From positions 53,813 through 117,812 of the forward strand of contig JAQWJV010000033.1 in the NCBI GenBank assembly GCA_029248185.1: a stretch of DNA of 64,000 nt. Reading direction: 5' to 3'. Source of the DNA: Flavobacteriaceae bacterium. GTDB taxonomy: Bacteria; Bacteroidota; Bacteroidia; Flavobacteriales; Flavobacteriaceae. The translations under genes and the position numbers were made by a program. The notes below the pieces were generated by a model, which saw only the letters and a list, made by a program, of their open reading frames with translations, searched no databases and was not told where the DNA came from. Of the stretch, positions 28,812 to 40,235 are shown piece after piece. Numbering within the stretch: position 1 is the stretch's first letter; each line of letters starts with the position of its first letter.

Positions 28812-31667
28812 ATGAAAAAAAAAGACAACAACATCCATATTGAAGGAGCTCGGGTTCACAACCTGAAGAATCTAAATGTTTCCATCCCAAGAGATGAATT
28901 AGTCGTGATTACGGGACTCTCAGGGAGCGGTAAATCATCTCTCGCCTTTGACACTATTTATGCCGAAGGACAAAGACGCTACATGGAAACCTTTTCTGCT
29001 TATGTTAGGCAATTTCTTGGAAACATGGAACGCCCAGATGTAGATAAAATTGACGGCTTATCTCCTGTAATTGCTATTGAGCAAAAAACAACCTCCAAGA
29101 GTCCACGATCAACCGTTGGTACCATCACCGAACTCTATGATTATATACGATTGTTGTATGCTAGAATTGGAACCGCATATAGCTATATTTCTCAGGAGAA
29201 AATGGTTAGCTATACCGATGAGCAAATTCAAAATTTAATTCTTGAAGATTACTCAGATAAAAAAATCATGCTACTTGCCCCTATTGTTAAATCAAGAAAA
29301 GGACATTATAGAGAATTATTTGATTCCTTATCACGTCAGGGGTTTTCGCGTGTTCGTGTTGATGGAATCGTTTTAGATCTGAAACCTGGAATGAAAGTGG
29401 ATCGATATAAGACACATGATATCGAGTTGGTCATTGATCGTTTTACGGTGAGAAAGGAAGAGGATTTTATCAAGCGCTTTAATGAATCACTTATAACGGG
29501 GATGCATTATGGAAATGATGTGCTAATGACCCTAGATATGGAATCCAGAGCCACACGTTATTTTAGTCGTAATTTAATGTGTCCTTCTTCGGGGATTTCC
29601 TATCCTAAACCTGAACCCAATTCTTTTTCTTTTAATTCTCCTAAAGGAATGTGCCCAGATTGTAAAGGCTTGGGAGTCCAGCATAAAGTAAATTTAAAAA
29701 AGATTATACCCGATGCCAGTCTATCAATCATTCAAGGAGGAATTAGTCCTTTAGGGACCAATAAAAACAATTGGACCTATCGTCAAATTGAGACGATTGC
29801 TAAATGTTATGATTTTGCATTAACAGATCCAATTGCAGACATTCCCCCCAAGGCCATGGAGATTATTTTAAAGGGAAGTCAAGAGAAATTTGAAATTCCC
29901 TCAACGACTCTTGGTATTACTCGTACTTATAAAATTGACTTTGAAGGATTAGAAAACTACATAGAATCCTCATATGAAGAAGCAGCCACAGCTAGCATAA
30001 AACGATGGGCCTCAAGCTATATGGATAGCTACAATTGTAAAAACTGTAACGGCTCTCGACTAAAAAAAGAAGCACTGCATTTTAAAATAGCAGAGCAAAC
30101 CATTGCAGATCTAGTGCAAATGGATCTTAAAGATCTACATCAATGGATCGCTGTTCTTTCTGAAAGACTTTCTGAAAACGAAAATAAAATTGCCTCTGAA
30201 ATCGTGAAAGAAATTTCATCGCGTTTACAATTCCTTTTAAACGTTGGTTTGGAGTATTTACATTTAAACCGTTCTTCTAAATCCCTCTCTGGAGGTGAGG
30301 CCCAACGCATTCGCTTAGCTACTCAAATAGGCTCTCAATTAGTAGGGGTATTATATATTTTAGACGAGCCCAGCATAGGATTACATCAAAGAGACAATGA
30401 TCGTTTGATCAATTCTTTGACCGCCTTAAGAGATTTAGGGAATTCTGTAATTGTGGTAGAGCATGATAAAGACATGATGCTACGTTCAGACTATTTGATC
30501 GATATGGGTCCTTATGCGGGAAAAAATGGAGGGGAAATTATTTCTCAAGGAACTCCAAAAAACATTTTATCCGAAAATACGCTTACTTCTAATTATCTAA
30601 GTGGTGTACTTGAAATTGAGATTCCTGCCACCAGAAGAAAAGGAAAAGGAACTAAATTAACGCTTTCGGGATGTACAGGAAATAATTTAAAAGACATCAC
30701 TGTTGATTTTCCTTTAGGCGTAATGATTGGTGTCACTGGCGTTTCAGGTAGTGGAAAATCTACTCTAGTAAATGAGACCCTTTACCCTATTTTGAATGCT
30801 CATATTTTTAATGGGGTAAAAGTACCATTGGCACACAAAGGAATTAAGGGGTTAGAATATATTGATAAGGTAGTCGATATCAATCAAAGTCCCATTGGAA
30901 GAACTCCTCGAAGCAATCCAGCTACCTATTGTGGAGTTTTTAGTGAAATCCGAACTTTATTCACCTTGACTCCTGAAGCACAAATCAGAGGGTATAAACC
31001 AGGGCGTTTTAGTTTTAACGTAGTCGGTGGTCGATGTGAAACCTGTCAAGGGGGAGGCATGAAAGTTATTGAGATGAATTTTCTGCCAGATGTATATGTG
31101 GAGTGTGAAACTTGCCAAGGAAAACGTTTTAATCGTGAAACACTTGAAATTCGATATAAAGGGAAATCGATTTCAGATGTCTTAAACATGTCCATCAATG
31201 AGGCCTGTGCTTTTTTTGAAGCCATACCCAAGATTTACAGAAAAATCAAGATGATTCAAGATGTTGGATTGGGTTATATCACACTTGGATAATCCTCTAC
31301 TACCCTTTCGGGTTGAGAAGCACAACGCATTAAACTGGCTAGTGAATTATCTAAAAAAGATACCGGAAACACCTTCTATATATTAGATGAACCAACAACA
31401 GGACTTCATTTTGAGGACATTCGTGTGCTTCTGGAGGTTTTGACAATCTTAGTTGAAAAAGGAAATACCGTACTGATTATAGAACACAATTTAGATGTTG
31501 TTAAACAAGCAGATTATATTATTGACATTGGTCCTGAAGGGGGGCGTTATGGAGGAGAATTGATTGTTCAAGGAACCCCAGAGGAAGTTATCAAGAATGA
31601 GAAAAGTCATACAGCTCGTTTTCTAAAAAAAGAATTTAATGCACAATTAACCCAAGATTTAGCATGA
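28812..31667 (+). pseudogene. uvrA: UvrA excinuclease ABC subunit A, interrupted by two in-frame stop codons (TAA 31290-31292, TGA 31314-31316)
   Basis: 28812-31289 gives a near-complete UvrA ([27 protein letters not shown], zinc fingers CETCQGGGMKVIEMNFLPDVYVECETCQGKRF). The frame continues [49 protein letters not shown] to 31667, matching UvrA signature 2 and Walker B. ORF 31425-31667 is its tail. Confidence 0.9.
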
Positions 31668-32341
31668 AAGCAAACAAAAATTGGAATGAAATAAAAACAA
31701 ATGATTCATGGGCTTTATTCAAAATCATGAGTGAATTTGTGGAGGGATATGAAAAAATGAGTGCTATTGGACCTTGTATCTCAATTTTTGGATCGGCCAG
31801 AACCCCTGAGGACCACCCGACGTATAAACTGACGGTAGCGATTTCAGAAGCAATTGCTAGATCGGGTTATGGAATCATTAGCGGTGGTGGTCCTGGAATT
31901 ATGGAAGCCGCAAACCGAGGAGCACAAAATGCCGGAGGAACATCTGTGGGCTTGAATATCAATCTTCCCTTTGAACAACAAAGCAATCCCTACATTGACC
32001 AAGATAAATTAATTGATTTTCAATACTTCTTTGTTCGCAAGGTTATGTTTGTGAAATATGCACAAGGTTTTGTGGTAATGCCCGGAGGGGTAGGCACTTT
32101 AGATGAGTTTTTTGAAGCCTTTACCCTACTCCAAACTTCTAAAGTAGCAAAATATCCCATAATATTAGTAGGGACTTCATATTGGAATGGTTTAATTGAT
32201 TGGATAAAAAGTACCTTATTAGCAGAGAAAAATATCAGTCCTGAAGATTTGGATTTTTTTGTTGTAGTAGACACTGTTGAAGAAGTGATGGATAACCTAA
32301 ATCAATTTTACAGTAAAGAAAACTTTAAACCCAATTTTTAA
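31664..32341 (+). CDS. LOG family / TIGR00730 Rossmann-fold protein
   Basis: [63 protein letters not shown]. Confidence 0.9.
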   Translation: MKANKNWNEIKTNDSWALFKIMSEFVEGYEKMSAIGPCISIFGSARTPEDHPTYKLTVAISEAIARSGYGIISGGGPGIMEAANRGAQNAGGTSVGLNINLPFEQQSNPYIDQDKLIDFQYFFVRKVMFVKYAQGFVVMPGGVGTLDEFFEAFTLLQTSKVAKYPIILVGTSYWNGLIDWIKSTLLAEKNISPEDLDFFVVVDTVEEVMDNLNQFYSKENFKPNF

Positions 32342-35214
32342 TGTGCAACTCTTTTGTTTTATCTTTTAAAACACTTGCCTGGATAGCCTTGTTGTTATTT
32401 TCCTCAGGACTGTTAGCACAGAAAACAAAATATAAAATTGAGGCGACTCTAAACCCTGAAACCGAGTTGATCGATGTAAAACAAGAGATCTTATTTACCA
32501 ACCCAGATAATAAAAAGCTTCATATACTGTATCTTCAAGATTGGGTAAATGCCTACAAAAACACCGAAACTCCACTTGCAAAAAGATATGCTGAAGATTT
32601 TAATAGAAGTTTTTATTCTTCTGCCAAAAGTAAAAGAGGGTTTACGTCCATAGACACACTTCATAATCAGACGTATCCGCTGGTTTATCAAAGGCTGCGA
32701 AAACAACCCGATATTATTAAAGTTTTTCTCCCTGAATATCTTGAACCCGGAGCTACTACTACATTAACTTTGAATTACACTTTAAAAATACCCGACAGTA
32801 AATTCACTGGTATGGGGATTGATGATACTGGCGGCATAAACTTGAGACATTGGAATATTGTGGTTGCTCCTTTTCGAAATGATGTTTGGCAGCTTCAGAG
32901 CAATTTAAACCTAGATGATTACAGTGGGTTACCCTCAGATTATGAATTAATATGGCATTACCCAAAAAAATACTACTTGACTAGTAATTTAGTTGAAAAA
33001 CAAACTCAAGAAAACGATACTGTAAAAACTACCACCTTCCAAGATATAGATCGAATTCAGGCTGATTTCATTTTTGACACTTCCAATCGTTTTATTTCTG
33101 TTTTTTTGGAGAACGGAAAACAAGTTGTTACAGACTTACTTCCTCCTAATTCTGGAGAAGTTGATTTAAAATACACTCTCGAACGGGTCATTCAATATGC
33201 AGATAAACTTTACACCCCTTTTCCCAATAAAAAAATATTAATTCTTAAATCCAATTATAATAAAAATCCATTTTACGGAATAAGTCAGTTGCAAACGGAA
33301 GTTAAAATATCCAAGAGAAAGACACTTAATTTAAAGTTTTTTTTAGACACTTTTTTTTATGAAATAAAACTACTGAAGGCCTATTTCGGGAGGTATATTA
33401 ATCAAACTCTCAGCATCGACAAACGAAAAGATCATTGGATTATCGGTGGGCTCCATACCTATGCTATGATAAAGTATGTGGAAGAGTTCTACCCAGATCA
33501 AAAATTCTTAGGCAACTTTACTTCCTTTAAATTTTTAGGGTTAAAACCCTTACAATTATTTAATAACTACAGCATAAACAAGTTAAAATTCAATGATGCA
33601 TATGAATTTATATATGAGTTTGCAGAAAACTCAAATATTCATCAGGCAGACAAACAACCAAAAGACAGACTCTCAAAATTTAATGAAAAAATTGCAGGAC
33701 CAAACCATGTAGGAGTAGGATTGCGTTACATCGAAACCTATCAAAAAAGCAAATGGCTCCCACAATCCCTTAAACGCTATTTGAGTGCTAAAGGCCAATT
33801 AGACTTTGAAGCACTCCTAAGAGACGGAAATAAGGATCTAGATTGGTTTTTTGACTTGTATTTGTCTGAGCGAAAATCATTTGATTTGAAAATTCGAGAA
33901 GTTCAAAAAACAAATGATTCCATACGCTTTAAGATTTCTAGTAGAGACCAAAGGGCATTACCCGTTTTAGTTGGTTTAGTTCAAAAGGATAGCCTTGTAA
34001 AGCAAGAATGGATTCAACTCAAGGACAAAGATACCCTAATCACTTGGAAACGTTCTAAGGCCGATTATATAGCCATTAATCCAAAGGTCAATTTTCCTGA
34101 AGCCAATAAAGGGAATAACTGGAAACCCCTCAAGAGCTTCATTGGTTTGAAACCGTTAAAGTTCACCTTATTTAAAGATGCAGAAAACCTAAAGAAAGAA
34201 CAAATCTTTTATCATCCTGTATTTGATTTTAACGTTTATGATGGAATTACTTCGGGGGTCCGTCTGTACAATAGTCGAATAAAAAATCGCCCTTTTGAGT
34301 TTGACTTTCACCCACAATATAGTTTTCTAGAGAGAAGTATCGTTGGTTTTTTTAAAGCAGACTATAAGCTATTTAAAGCAAATACCAACAATTATTTAAC
34401 TCGCTTTAGAATTTCTGGAAGTAGTTTTCATTATGATACCAATTACCGCTATACAGTCTTGATTCCCTCTATAGGATGGTCATTTAGGCCGGATAATATC
34501 CGTGATAACAAAAGACAAACACTACAACTAATTTGGTATAATGTTTTTAGAGAAAAATCTCCTAACGTGGTCATTACACCGGATTATAGTATTTTAAATT
34601 TGCGACATATTTTTGTTCGCAATAATACAATCGACTATCTAAGTTCCGGAACGAATATTGAATTGTCAGATTCGTTTGGTAAAATCCAATTTACGGGAGA
34701 AGCACGTAAACTATTTCCCAGCGGAAGACAAATTAGCGGTCGTGTTTTCCTTGGAAAGTTTCTTTGGCATAACTCCACAGACACCCAATTTTTTGATTTT
34801 AATTTGAATCGCCCCTCTGATTATCTTTTTAGATACGGTTATTTAGGAAGGTCTGAAACAACGGGAATTTACAGTCAACAATTTATTCCTGCGGAGGGAG
34901 GCTTTAAATCCAAATTTGAAGAATCCTCTGCAAACGACTATATGCTGTCTCTCAATGCATCCATGGGAATATGGAAATGGCTTGAAGTCTACGGAGATTT
35001 GGGGGTGTTGAAAAATCAAGGGAGATCAGCAAAGGCTTATTTTGATTCAGGAATTAAACTAAATTTAAGTCCGGATTACCTTGAAATTTATTTACCCGTT
35101 TTCTCTTCCAATGGATTTGAAGTAAACCAAGCTCGATTTGCAACAAAAATTCGTTTCATTTTAAACCCAGGATTTAAAACACTTACAAGCTTATTTACTC
35201 GTAAGTGGTTTTAA
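32341..35214 (+). CDS. M1 aminopeptidase-like (gluzincin) surface protein with apparently degenerate active site
   Basis: M1-like N-terminal beta domain; expected HExxH / NEG regions read FFYEIKLLKAYF and WIIGGLHTYAMIKYVEEFYP. Confidence 0.6.
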   Translation: MCNSFVLSFKTLAWIALLLFSSGLLAQKTKYKIEATLNPETELIDVKQEILFTNPDNKKLHILYLQDWVNAYKNTETPLAKRYAEDFNRSFYSSAKSKRGFTSIDTLHNQTYPLVYQRLRKQPDIIKVFLPEYLEPGATTTLTLNYTLKIPDSKFTGMGIDDTGGINLRHWNIVVAPFRNDVWQLQSNLNLDDYSGLPSDYELIWHYPKKYYLTSNLVEKQTQENDTVKTTTFQDIDRIQADFIFDTSNRFISVFLENGKQVVTDLLPPNSGEVDLKYTLERVIQYADKLYTPFPNKKILILKSNYNKNPFYGISQLQTEVKISKRKTLNLKFFLDTFFYEIKLLKAYFGRYINQTLSIDKRKDHWIIGGLHTYAMIKYVEEFYPDQKFLGNFTSFKFLGLKPLQLFNNYSINKLKFNDAYEFIYEFAENSNIHQADKQPKDRLSKFNEKIAGPNHVGVGLRYIETYQKSKWLPQSLKRYLSAKGQLDFEALLRDGNKDLDWFFDLYLSERKSFDLKIREVQKTNDSIRFKISSRDQRALPVLVGLVQKDSLVKQEWIQLKDKDTLITWKRSKADYIAINPKVNFPEANKGNNWKPLKSFIGLKPLKFTLFKDAENLKKEQIFYHPVFDFNVYDGITSGVRLYNSRIKNRPFEFDFHPQYSFLERSIVGFFKADYKLFKANTNNYLTRFRISGSSFHYDTNYRYTVLIPSIGWSFRPDNIRDNKRQTLQLIWYNVFREKSPNVVITPDYSILNLRHIFVRNNTIDYLSSGTNIELSDSFGKIQFTGEARKLFPSGRQISGRVFLGKFLWHNSTDTQFFDFNLNRPSDYLFRYGYLGRSETTGIYSQQFIPAEGGFKSKFEESSANDYMLSLNASMGIWKWLEVYGDLGVLKNQGRSAKAYFDSGIKLNLSPDYLEIYLPVFSSNGFEVNQARFATKIRFILNPGFKTLTSLFTRKWF

Positions 35215-35282
35215 ATTAATTACTTAAAGAATGTTGATGAAAACGTCCAAAGCTCCCTACTAATAGACCGTTATATTTTTTG

Positions 35283-35290
35283 TATTTTTG
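35283..35290 (+). promoter_or_regulatory. -7 element TATTTTTG upstream of E1 dehydrogenase gene
   Basis: TAnnTTTG motif 10 nt upstream of ATG 35300. Confidence 0.35.
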
Positions 35291-35299
35291 CAACTCACA

Positions 35300-37711
35300 A
35301 TGAAAATCCAAAACGAAAAAGACGATCTTAAAATCAGCTTTGATGCCTTTAAAAATCAAGTTTTAGAGGACTATAAGCTTGCCGTTTTAAGTAGAGAATG
35401 TAGTTATATGGGAAGACGAGAAGTTTTCTCAGGTAAAGGTAAGTTTGGTATTTTTGGTGATGGTAAAGAATTACCACAACTCGCACTCAATCATTATTTT
35501 AAAAATGGAGATTTTAGATCGGGCTATTACCGTGACCAAACGCTATTATTTGCTCAGGGTTTACTCACAGTAGAAAATGTATTTGCAGCCTTGTATGCAG
35601 ATCTAGATTTAGAACGTGAGCCCATGTCTGGAGGGCGTCAAATGGGAGGACATTTCGTCACATCGAGTAGAGATTCAAGCGGCAACTGGAAAAATCTTTT
35701 AGAACAGAAAAATCACAGTGGAGATATTTCTCCCACAGGGTCTCAAATGCCCCGCTTGTTAGGATTGGCACAGGCCTCAAAGGTGTATCGTAATCAAAAA
35801 ACACATAACGACAACTTGTTTTCCAATAATGGAAATGAAATTGCTTGGGGAACTATAGGAAATGCTTCCACCAGTGAGGGAATGTTTTTTGAAACACTCA
35901 ATGCTGCAGGCGTTATGCAAGTGCCTATGGTAATTAGTATTTGGGATGATGAATATGGAATTTCTGTTTCCAATAAAGACCAAACAGTCAAAGAGAGTAT
36001 TTCTGAAGCCTTAAAAGGATTTCAAAGATCAGAAGAATCTCCGGGTTTTGAAATTATTCAAGTGAAAGGATGGGATTACCTCGCGTTAATTGAGGCCTAT
36101 GCATTTGCTTCTAAAATCGCAAGAGAAAAGCATGTACCCGTTTTGGTTCATGTAATTGAACTAACTCAGCCCCTGGGACATTCCTCATCAGGGTCACATG
36201 AACGTTATAAATCTGAGGAGCGTCTTGCTTGGGAAAAAGAATACGACTGCAATAGTAAAATGCGTTCTTGGATCATTTCAGAAGGGTTTGCAACCGAAGC
36301 TTTTTTAGATCAAATTGAAGAAGAAGCTAAGAAAAAAGTCAAAACTGCTAGAAGATCAGCTTGGGAAAGCTATATTGCTCCGATACAGAAAGAAAAAGAA
36401 AAACTCACAAGTTATTTTGATCTGTTAAAAAAAGTAACCCATAATGACACCAACATCCAGATTATTTTTTCAGAATTAGAAAAGGTTCTGGACTTGGGTT
36501 TTAAAGATATCATTTCTGCAGGTCGTCAAATAAAAAATGTTTTGGCTCAATATCCAAATGAGGACACTCGTGAATTTAACACATGGCTGACTCATTTGAC
36601 TCAACAGATAAGTCAAAAAGTATCCTCTCATTTGTATACAGTTTCCAAAGAAGACCTTCTGGCTTACAAGTCCACACCTCCCAAATACTCAGATGACTCT
36701 TTAACTGTCGATGGTCGTATGATCATTAGAGATAATTTTGAGGCGCTTTTAAAGAAACATGATAATCTTTTGATTTTTGGAGAGGATGTTGGAAAAATTG
36801 GTGATGTAAATCAAGGATTGGAAGGCCTACAAGCTAAGTTTGGAGCACTTCGTGTTGCCGATACTGGAATTCGTGAAACCTCTATCGCGGGTCAAGGAAT
36901 TGGTATGGCGCTTCGCGGATTGCGTCCCATTGCCGAGATACAATATTTAGATTATATATTATACTGTATACAAATCCTTAGTGATGATTTAGCCAGTATG
37001 AATTATCGTACTGTTGGACAACAAATTGCTCCCTTGATCATTCGTACACGTGGGCACCGTTTGGAAGGAATTTGGCATTCTGGATCTCCCATGGGAGGCA
37101 TGATTCATTTATTGAGGGGAATGCACATTTTAGTGCCAAGAAATATGGTGCAAGCTGCTGGTTTTTACAACACCTTAATGCAAATTGAACAACCTGCTGT
37201 TGTTGTTGAATCATTAAATGGATACCGTTTGAAGGAGAAATGTCCTATCAATTTAGGGGAATTTACATTGCAATTAGGGAAAATTGAAATTTTAAAACAA
37301 GGAATTGATATCACTGTAGTTTCCTACGGTTCAACCCTAAGAATTGTAGAAGAAGCATCAAAACGATTGGAACAAGCTGGAATTTCTATAGAAGTAATTG
37401 ATGTACAAAGTTTAATTCCCTTCGATTTAAAGGAGGAAATTAGAGAAAGTATTGCTAAAACAAACCGACTCCTCATAGTAGATGAAGATGTCCCCGGCGG
37501 AGCCTCCTCCTATACTCTCCAACAATTGATTGAAAAACAAGCTGCATTTTCTTTACTCGATAGTGCTCCTAAATTACTTTCTGCTAAAGCACACCGTCCA
37601 GCCTATGGTGGTGATGGGGATTACTTTTCCAAACCTTCTGAAGATGATGTTTTTGAGGCAGCTTATGCCATAATGCATGAGACCAATCCAAAAAAATTTC
37701 CAGTTTACTAA
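35300..37711 (+). CDS. 2-oxoacid dehydrogenase E1 component, alpha and beta subunits fused
   Basis: N-terminal E1-alpha (GDGKELPQLALNHYFKNGDFRSGYYRDQTLLFAQG; GNASTSEGMFFETLNAAGV); C-terminal E1-beta (IFGEDVGKIGDVNQGLEGLQAKFG; DTGIRETSIAGQGIGMALRGLRPIAEIQYLDY). Confidence 0.9.
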   Translation: MKIQNEKDDLKISFDAFKNQVLEDYKLAVLSRECSYMGRREVFSGKGKFGIFGDGKELPQLALNHYFKNGDFRSGYYRDQTLLFAQGLLTVENVFAALYADLDLEREPMSGGRQMGGHFVTSSRDSSGNWKNLLEQKNHSGDISPTGSQMPRLLGLAQASKVYRNQKTHNDNLFSNNGNEIAWGTIGNASTSEGMFFETLNAAGVMQVPMVISIWDDEYGISVSNKDQTVKESISEALKGFQRSEESPGFEIIQVKGWDYLALIEAYAFASKIAREKHVPVLVHVIELTQPLGHSSSGSHERYKSEERLAWEKEYDCNSKMRSWIISEGFATEAFLDQIEEEAKKKVKTARRSAWESYIAPIQKEKEKLTSYFDLLKKVTHNDTNIQIIFSELEKVLDLGFKDIISAGRQIKNVLAQYPNEDTREFNTWLTHLTQQISQKVSSHLYTVSKEDLLAYKSTPPKYSDDSLTVDGRMIIRDNFEALLKKHDNLLIFGEDVGKIGDVNQGLEGLQAKFGALRVADTGIRETSIAGQGIGMALRGLRPIAEIQYLDYILYCIQILSDDLASMNYRTVGQQIAPLIIRTRGHRLEGIWHSGSPMGGMIHLLRGMHILVPRNMVQAAGFYNTLMQIEQPAVVVESLNGYRLKEKCPINLGEFTLQLGKIEILKQGIDITVVSYGSTLRIVEEASKRLEQAGISIEVIDVQSLIPFDLKEEIRESIAKTNRLLIVDEDVPGGASSYTLQQLIEKQAAFSLLDSAPKLLSAKAHRPAYGGDGDYFSKPSEDDVFEAAYAIMHETNPKKFPVY

Positions 37712-38712
37712 AGCGTAAATAACTTTAAAAGTAATTCCTCCATGATTTGTTGTGGAGTTGTGTTAACCCCCTTGATCCCCTTACTTTTTAGGTCAGCATC
37801 CAAAATAGAACGCATTGCTTGAGTAATTTGTTTCATAGAGAAACGGGCTGCAGCACTTTGATACTCTTTTACAAAAAAAGGATTCACACCCAAAACTTTT
37901 GGTGCCTCAGCGGGATTACTCAAACCTTTTAACAATAAAAGCTTTTGAAAATAATTATGTAAGGTTGCTAAAGTCAATACCAGAGGGTGATTTTTAGGAT
38001 TTCTATTCAGGTATTGAATGATTTGGAAGGCCTTTGAAAATTGTCCTAAACCAATGGCTTTTTGTAATTCAAAACTATTAAACTCTTTACTGATTCCCAC
38101 ATGTGTTTCAATATGGTCGGGTGTAATTGTTTCTCCATTTTTTACTACAAGCTGCAATTTAACCAACTCATTGTGCAGCGCACTGAGGTTAGCACCAATA
38201 TACTCAGAGAGCATCGTTGCAGCAGCTGGTGAAAGGTCAATATTTAGACTCTTAGCCTCATCAGAAATCCATTTAGAGATTTGATTGTCATAGAGAGGCT
38301 TCACCGTCAATACTTCCCCTACTCGCTCTGCTGCTTTATAAAGTTTTTTCCTTTTGTCAAAAGCCTTGTGTTTGAAACAAAAAACAACAATAGATTGTGA
38401 GGTTGGATTTTCCACATAGGCCGCCAAATCATCCCAAGAAGAAGGAGGCATGAATTGAGCTTCCTTGACAATCACAACATTATAAGGTGCAATCATAGGA
38501 TAGCGCTTTGCGGTTTCTATGATTTCAGCAGGAATCGCTTCTTTTCCATAAAAAAGAGTGAAATCAAAATCACGCGATTGTTCATTGACCAATTGATCCA
38601 TTAAGGCATTAGTAATTGCATCGATAAAGTAGGACTCTGTTCCCGACAAAAGATAAAATGGCGAAAACTGTTCTTGCTTGATCTTGGAAAGTAGCGTGTT
38701 GAACGCTTGCAT
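37708..38712 (-). CDS. holA: DNA polymerase III subunit delta
   Basis: PFYLLSGTESYFIDAITNALMDQ; VVIVKEAQFMPPSSWDDLAAYVENP; ISKEFNSFELQKAIGLGQFSKAFQIIQYL. Confidence 0.9.
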   Translation of the reverse strand: MQAFNTLLSKIKQEQFSPFYLLSGTESYFIDAITNALMDQLVNEQSRDFDFTLFYGKEAIPAEIIETAKRYPMIAPYNVVIVKEAQFMPPSSWDDLAAYVENPTSQSIVVFCFKHKAFDKRKKLYKAAERVGEVLTVKPLYDNQISKWISDEAKSLNIDLSPAAATMLSEYIGANLSALHNELVKLQLVVKNGETITPDHIETHVGISKEFNSFELQKAIGLGQFSKAFQIIQYLNRNPKNHPLVLTLATLHNYFQKLLLLKGLSNPAEAPKVLGVNPFFVKEYQSAAARFSMKQITQAMRSILDADLKSKGIKGVNTTPQQIMEELLLKLFTL

Positions 38713-38739
38713 CTTAAAAAATTATTGCATTTTTACAGC

Positions 38740-39189
38740 ATGGAAAAACTGAATTTTCCCAACGGTAAAGTGTTGATCAAAAATAAGGAAAATAAACCCT
38801 ATATCTTTGATCGAATCCGTAAAAAATGGCTTCAATACACTCCAGAGGAATGGGTCAGGGTCCATTGTGTGGAATATCTCATTGAAACCAAAGGGTACCC
38901 GGCTTCCTGGATCCTCATTGAAAAAGAGATTAAAGTCTTTGAAACAAAAAAACGTATTGATATTGTCGTAGTGGACCCCAAGGGAGGAAATCGACTTTTA
39001 GTTGAATGCAAAGCACCTTCGGTTTCCATTACACAGACTACTTTCGATCAAATAGCCCGTTACAACTTAAATATTCAAAGTCATTATTTAATGGTTTCAA
39101 ATGGTATAGATCATTATTTTTGTCAAATGGATTATAAACAAAAACGGTATCATTTTATTCAAGAGCTCCCTAATTTTGAAAGCCGATGA
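38740..39189 (+). CDS. Stand-alone HsdR N-terminal-like (HSDR_N) nuclease-fold protein
   Basis: RKKWLQYTPEEWVRVHCVEYLIETKGYP; KRIDIVVVDPKGGNRLLVECKAPSV. Confidence 0.85.
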   Translation: MEKLNFPNGKVLIKNKENKPYIFDRIRKKWLQYTPEEWVRVHCVEYLIETKGYPASWILIEKEIKVFETKKRIDIVVVDPKGGNRLLVECKAPSVSITQTTFDQIARYNLNIQSHYLMVSNGIDHYFCQMDYKQKRYHFIQELPNFESR

Positions 39190-40187
39190 AAACTATTGCA
39201 GTCGTTTTATTGAATTATAATGGAATCGCATTGCTCAAACAATTCCTTCCTAAGGTTGTGGAATATAGTCCAGAGGCAAGTATATACCTCATTGACAACA
39301 AATCCAACGATGCGTCTGTAGCTTGGGTAAAAGAAAATCATCCCTCCATTCAATGCATAGAGCTAAATCAAAACTTAGGCTATGCTGGAGGATATAACGA
39401 AGGGTTAAAACAGATTGAGGCGGAAATTTATTGTTTATTGAACACGGATGTTCTGGTTACTTCCAATTGGCTTCCTCCCTTACTGGATCATTTTAAATCC
39501 CATCCCAAAACAGCAATTTTACAGCCCCATATTTTAGATTTCAAAAAGCCCTCTCATTTTGAATATGCTGGAGCAGCTGGGGGTTTTATTGACAAAAATG
39601 GAGTGCCCTATTGCAGAGGACGCCTCTTTTCAACGCTAGAGGAAGATCTTGGACAGTATGATGCCCCAACACCGATCTTTTGGGCAAGTGGAGCCTGTTT
39701 CTTTATCAGAAGTGAACAGTTTTGGGAACTAAATGGTTTTGACGCTGAATTCTTTGCACATCAGGAAGAGATTGATTTATGTTGGAGAATCCACAATAAG
39801 GGCTATAAGACCATGGCTATTGGAAAAGTGAAAGTTTACCATGTGGGGGGAGCTACTCTGGCCCCTTCACCCAGGAAAACGTTTTTGAATCATCGAAATT
39901 CATTGTGGATGCTGACAAAAAATCTTCCTAAAAACGAATTATACCTTCGCCTTTTTGTTCGCATGTGTTGGGATGGCTTGGCCGGTATATACTATTTTTT
40001 AGGATTTAATTTTTCTTCTACTTGGGCAATAATAAAAGCGCATCTAGCGTTTTATAATGGTTTTAATTCCATGTTGAAAAAACGAAATGCGAAGACACAA
40101 GACGCTGACTATTTTCAAGTTAAAAATGTTGTTTTAAAGTATTTCTTGTACAAAAAATTAAATTTCAAGGATTTGAACAAAGAATAA
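39186..40187 (+). CDS. Glycosyltransferase family 2
   Basis: VVLLNYNGIALLKQFLPKVV...IYLIDNKSNDAS; YCLLNTDVLVTSNW; WASGACFFIRSEQFWELNGFD. Confidence 0.93.
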   Translation: MKTIAVVLLNYNGIALLKQFLPKVVEYSPEASIYLIDNKSNDASVAWVKENHPSIQCIELNQNLGYAGGYNEGLKQIEAEIYCLLNTDVLVTSNWLPPLLDHFKSHPKTAILQPHILDFKKPSHFEYAGAAGGFIDKNGVPYCRGRLFSTLEEDLGQYDAPTPIFWASGACFFIRSEQFWELNGFDAEFFAHQEEIDLCWRIHNKGYKTMAIGKVKVYHVGGATLAPSPRKTFLNHRNSLWMLTKNLPKNELYLRLFVRMCWDGLAGIYYFLGFNFSSTWAIIKAHLAFYNGFNSMLKKRNAKTQDADYFQVKNVVLKYFLYKKLNFKDLNKE

Positions 40188-40235
40188 AATAATTTCTGTT
40201 AATTTGTAAAAATAAAATTTAAAAAAAATCACACT

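Noticed and set aside
31290-31316. Stop-codon reassignment or selenocysteine-type recoding in uvrA
   Set aside because: Replaced residues are Gln and Gly (and Trp at 7544), TAA and TGA terminate other genes normally, and no SECIS-like context was identified; mutation or sequence error is simpler.
31425-31667. Stand-alone 80-aa ATPase-like ORF
   Set aside because: It is the C-terminal part of the interrupted uvrA reading frame, not a separate gene.
38740-39189. HsdR N-terminal-like protein as part of a restriction-modification system
   Set aside because: No methyltransferase, specificity or helicase partner nearby; stand-alone HSDR_N proteins next to holA look like ordinary conserved flavobacterial genes.
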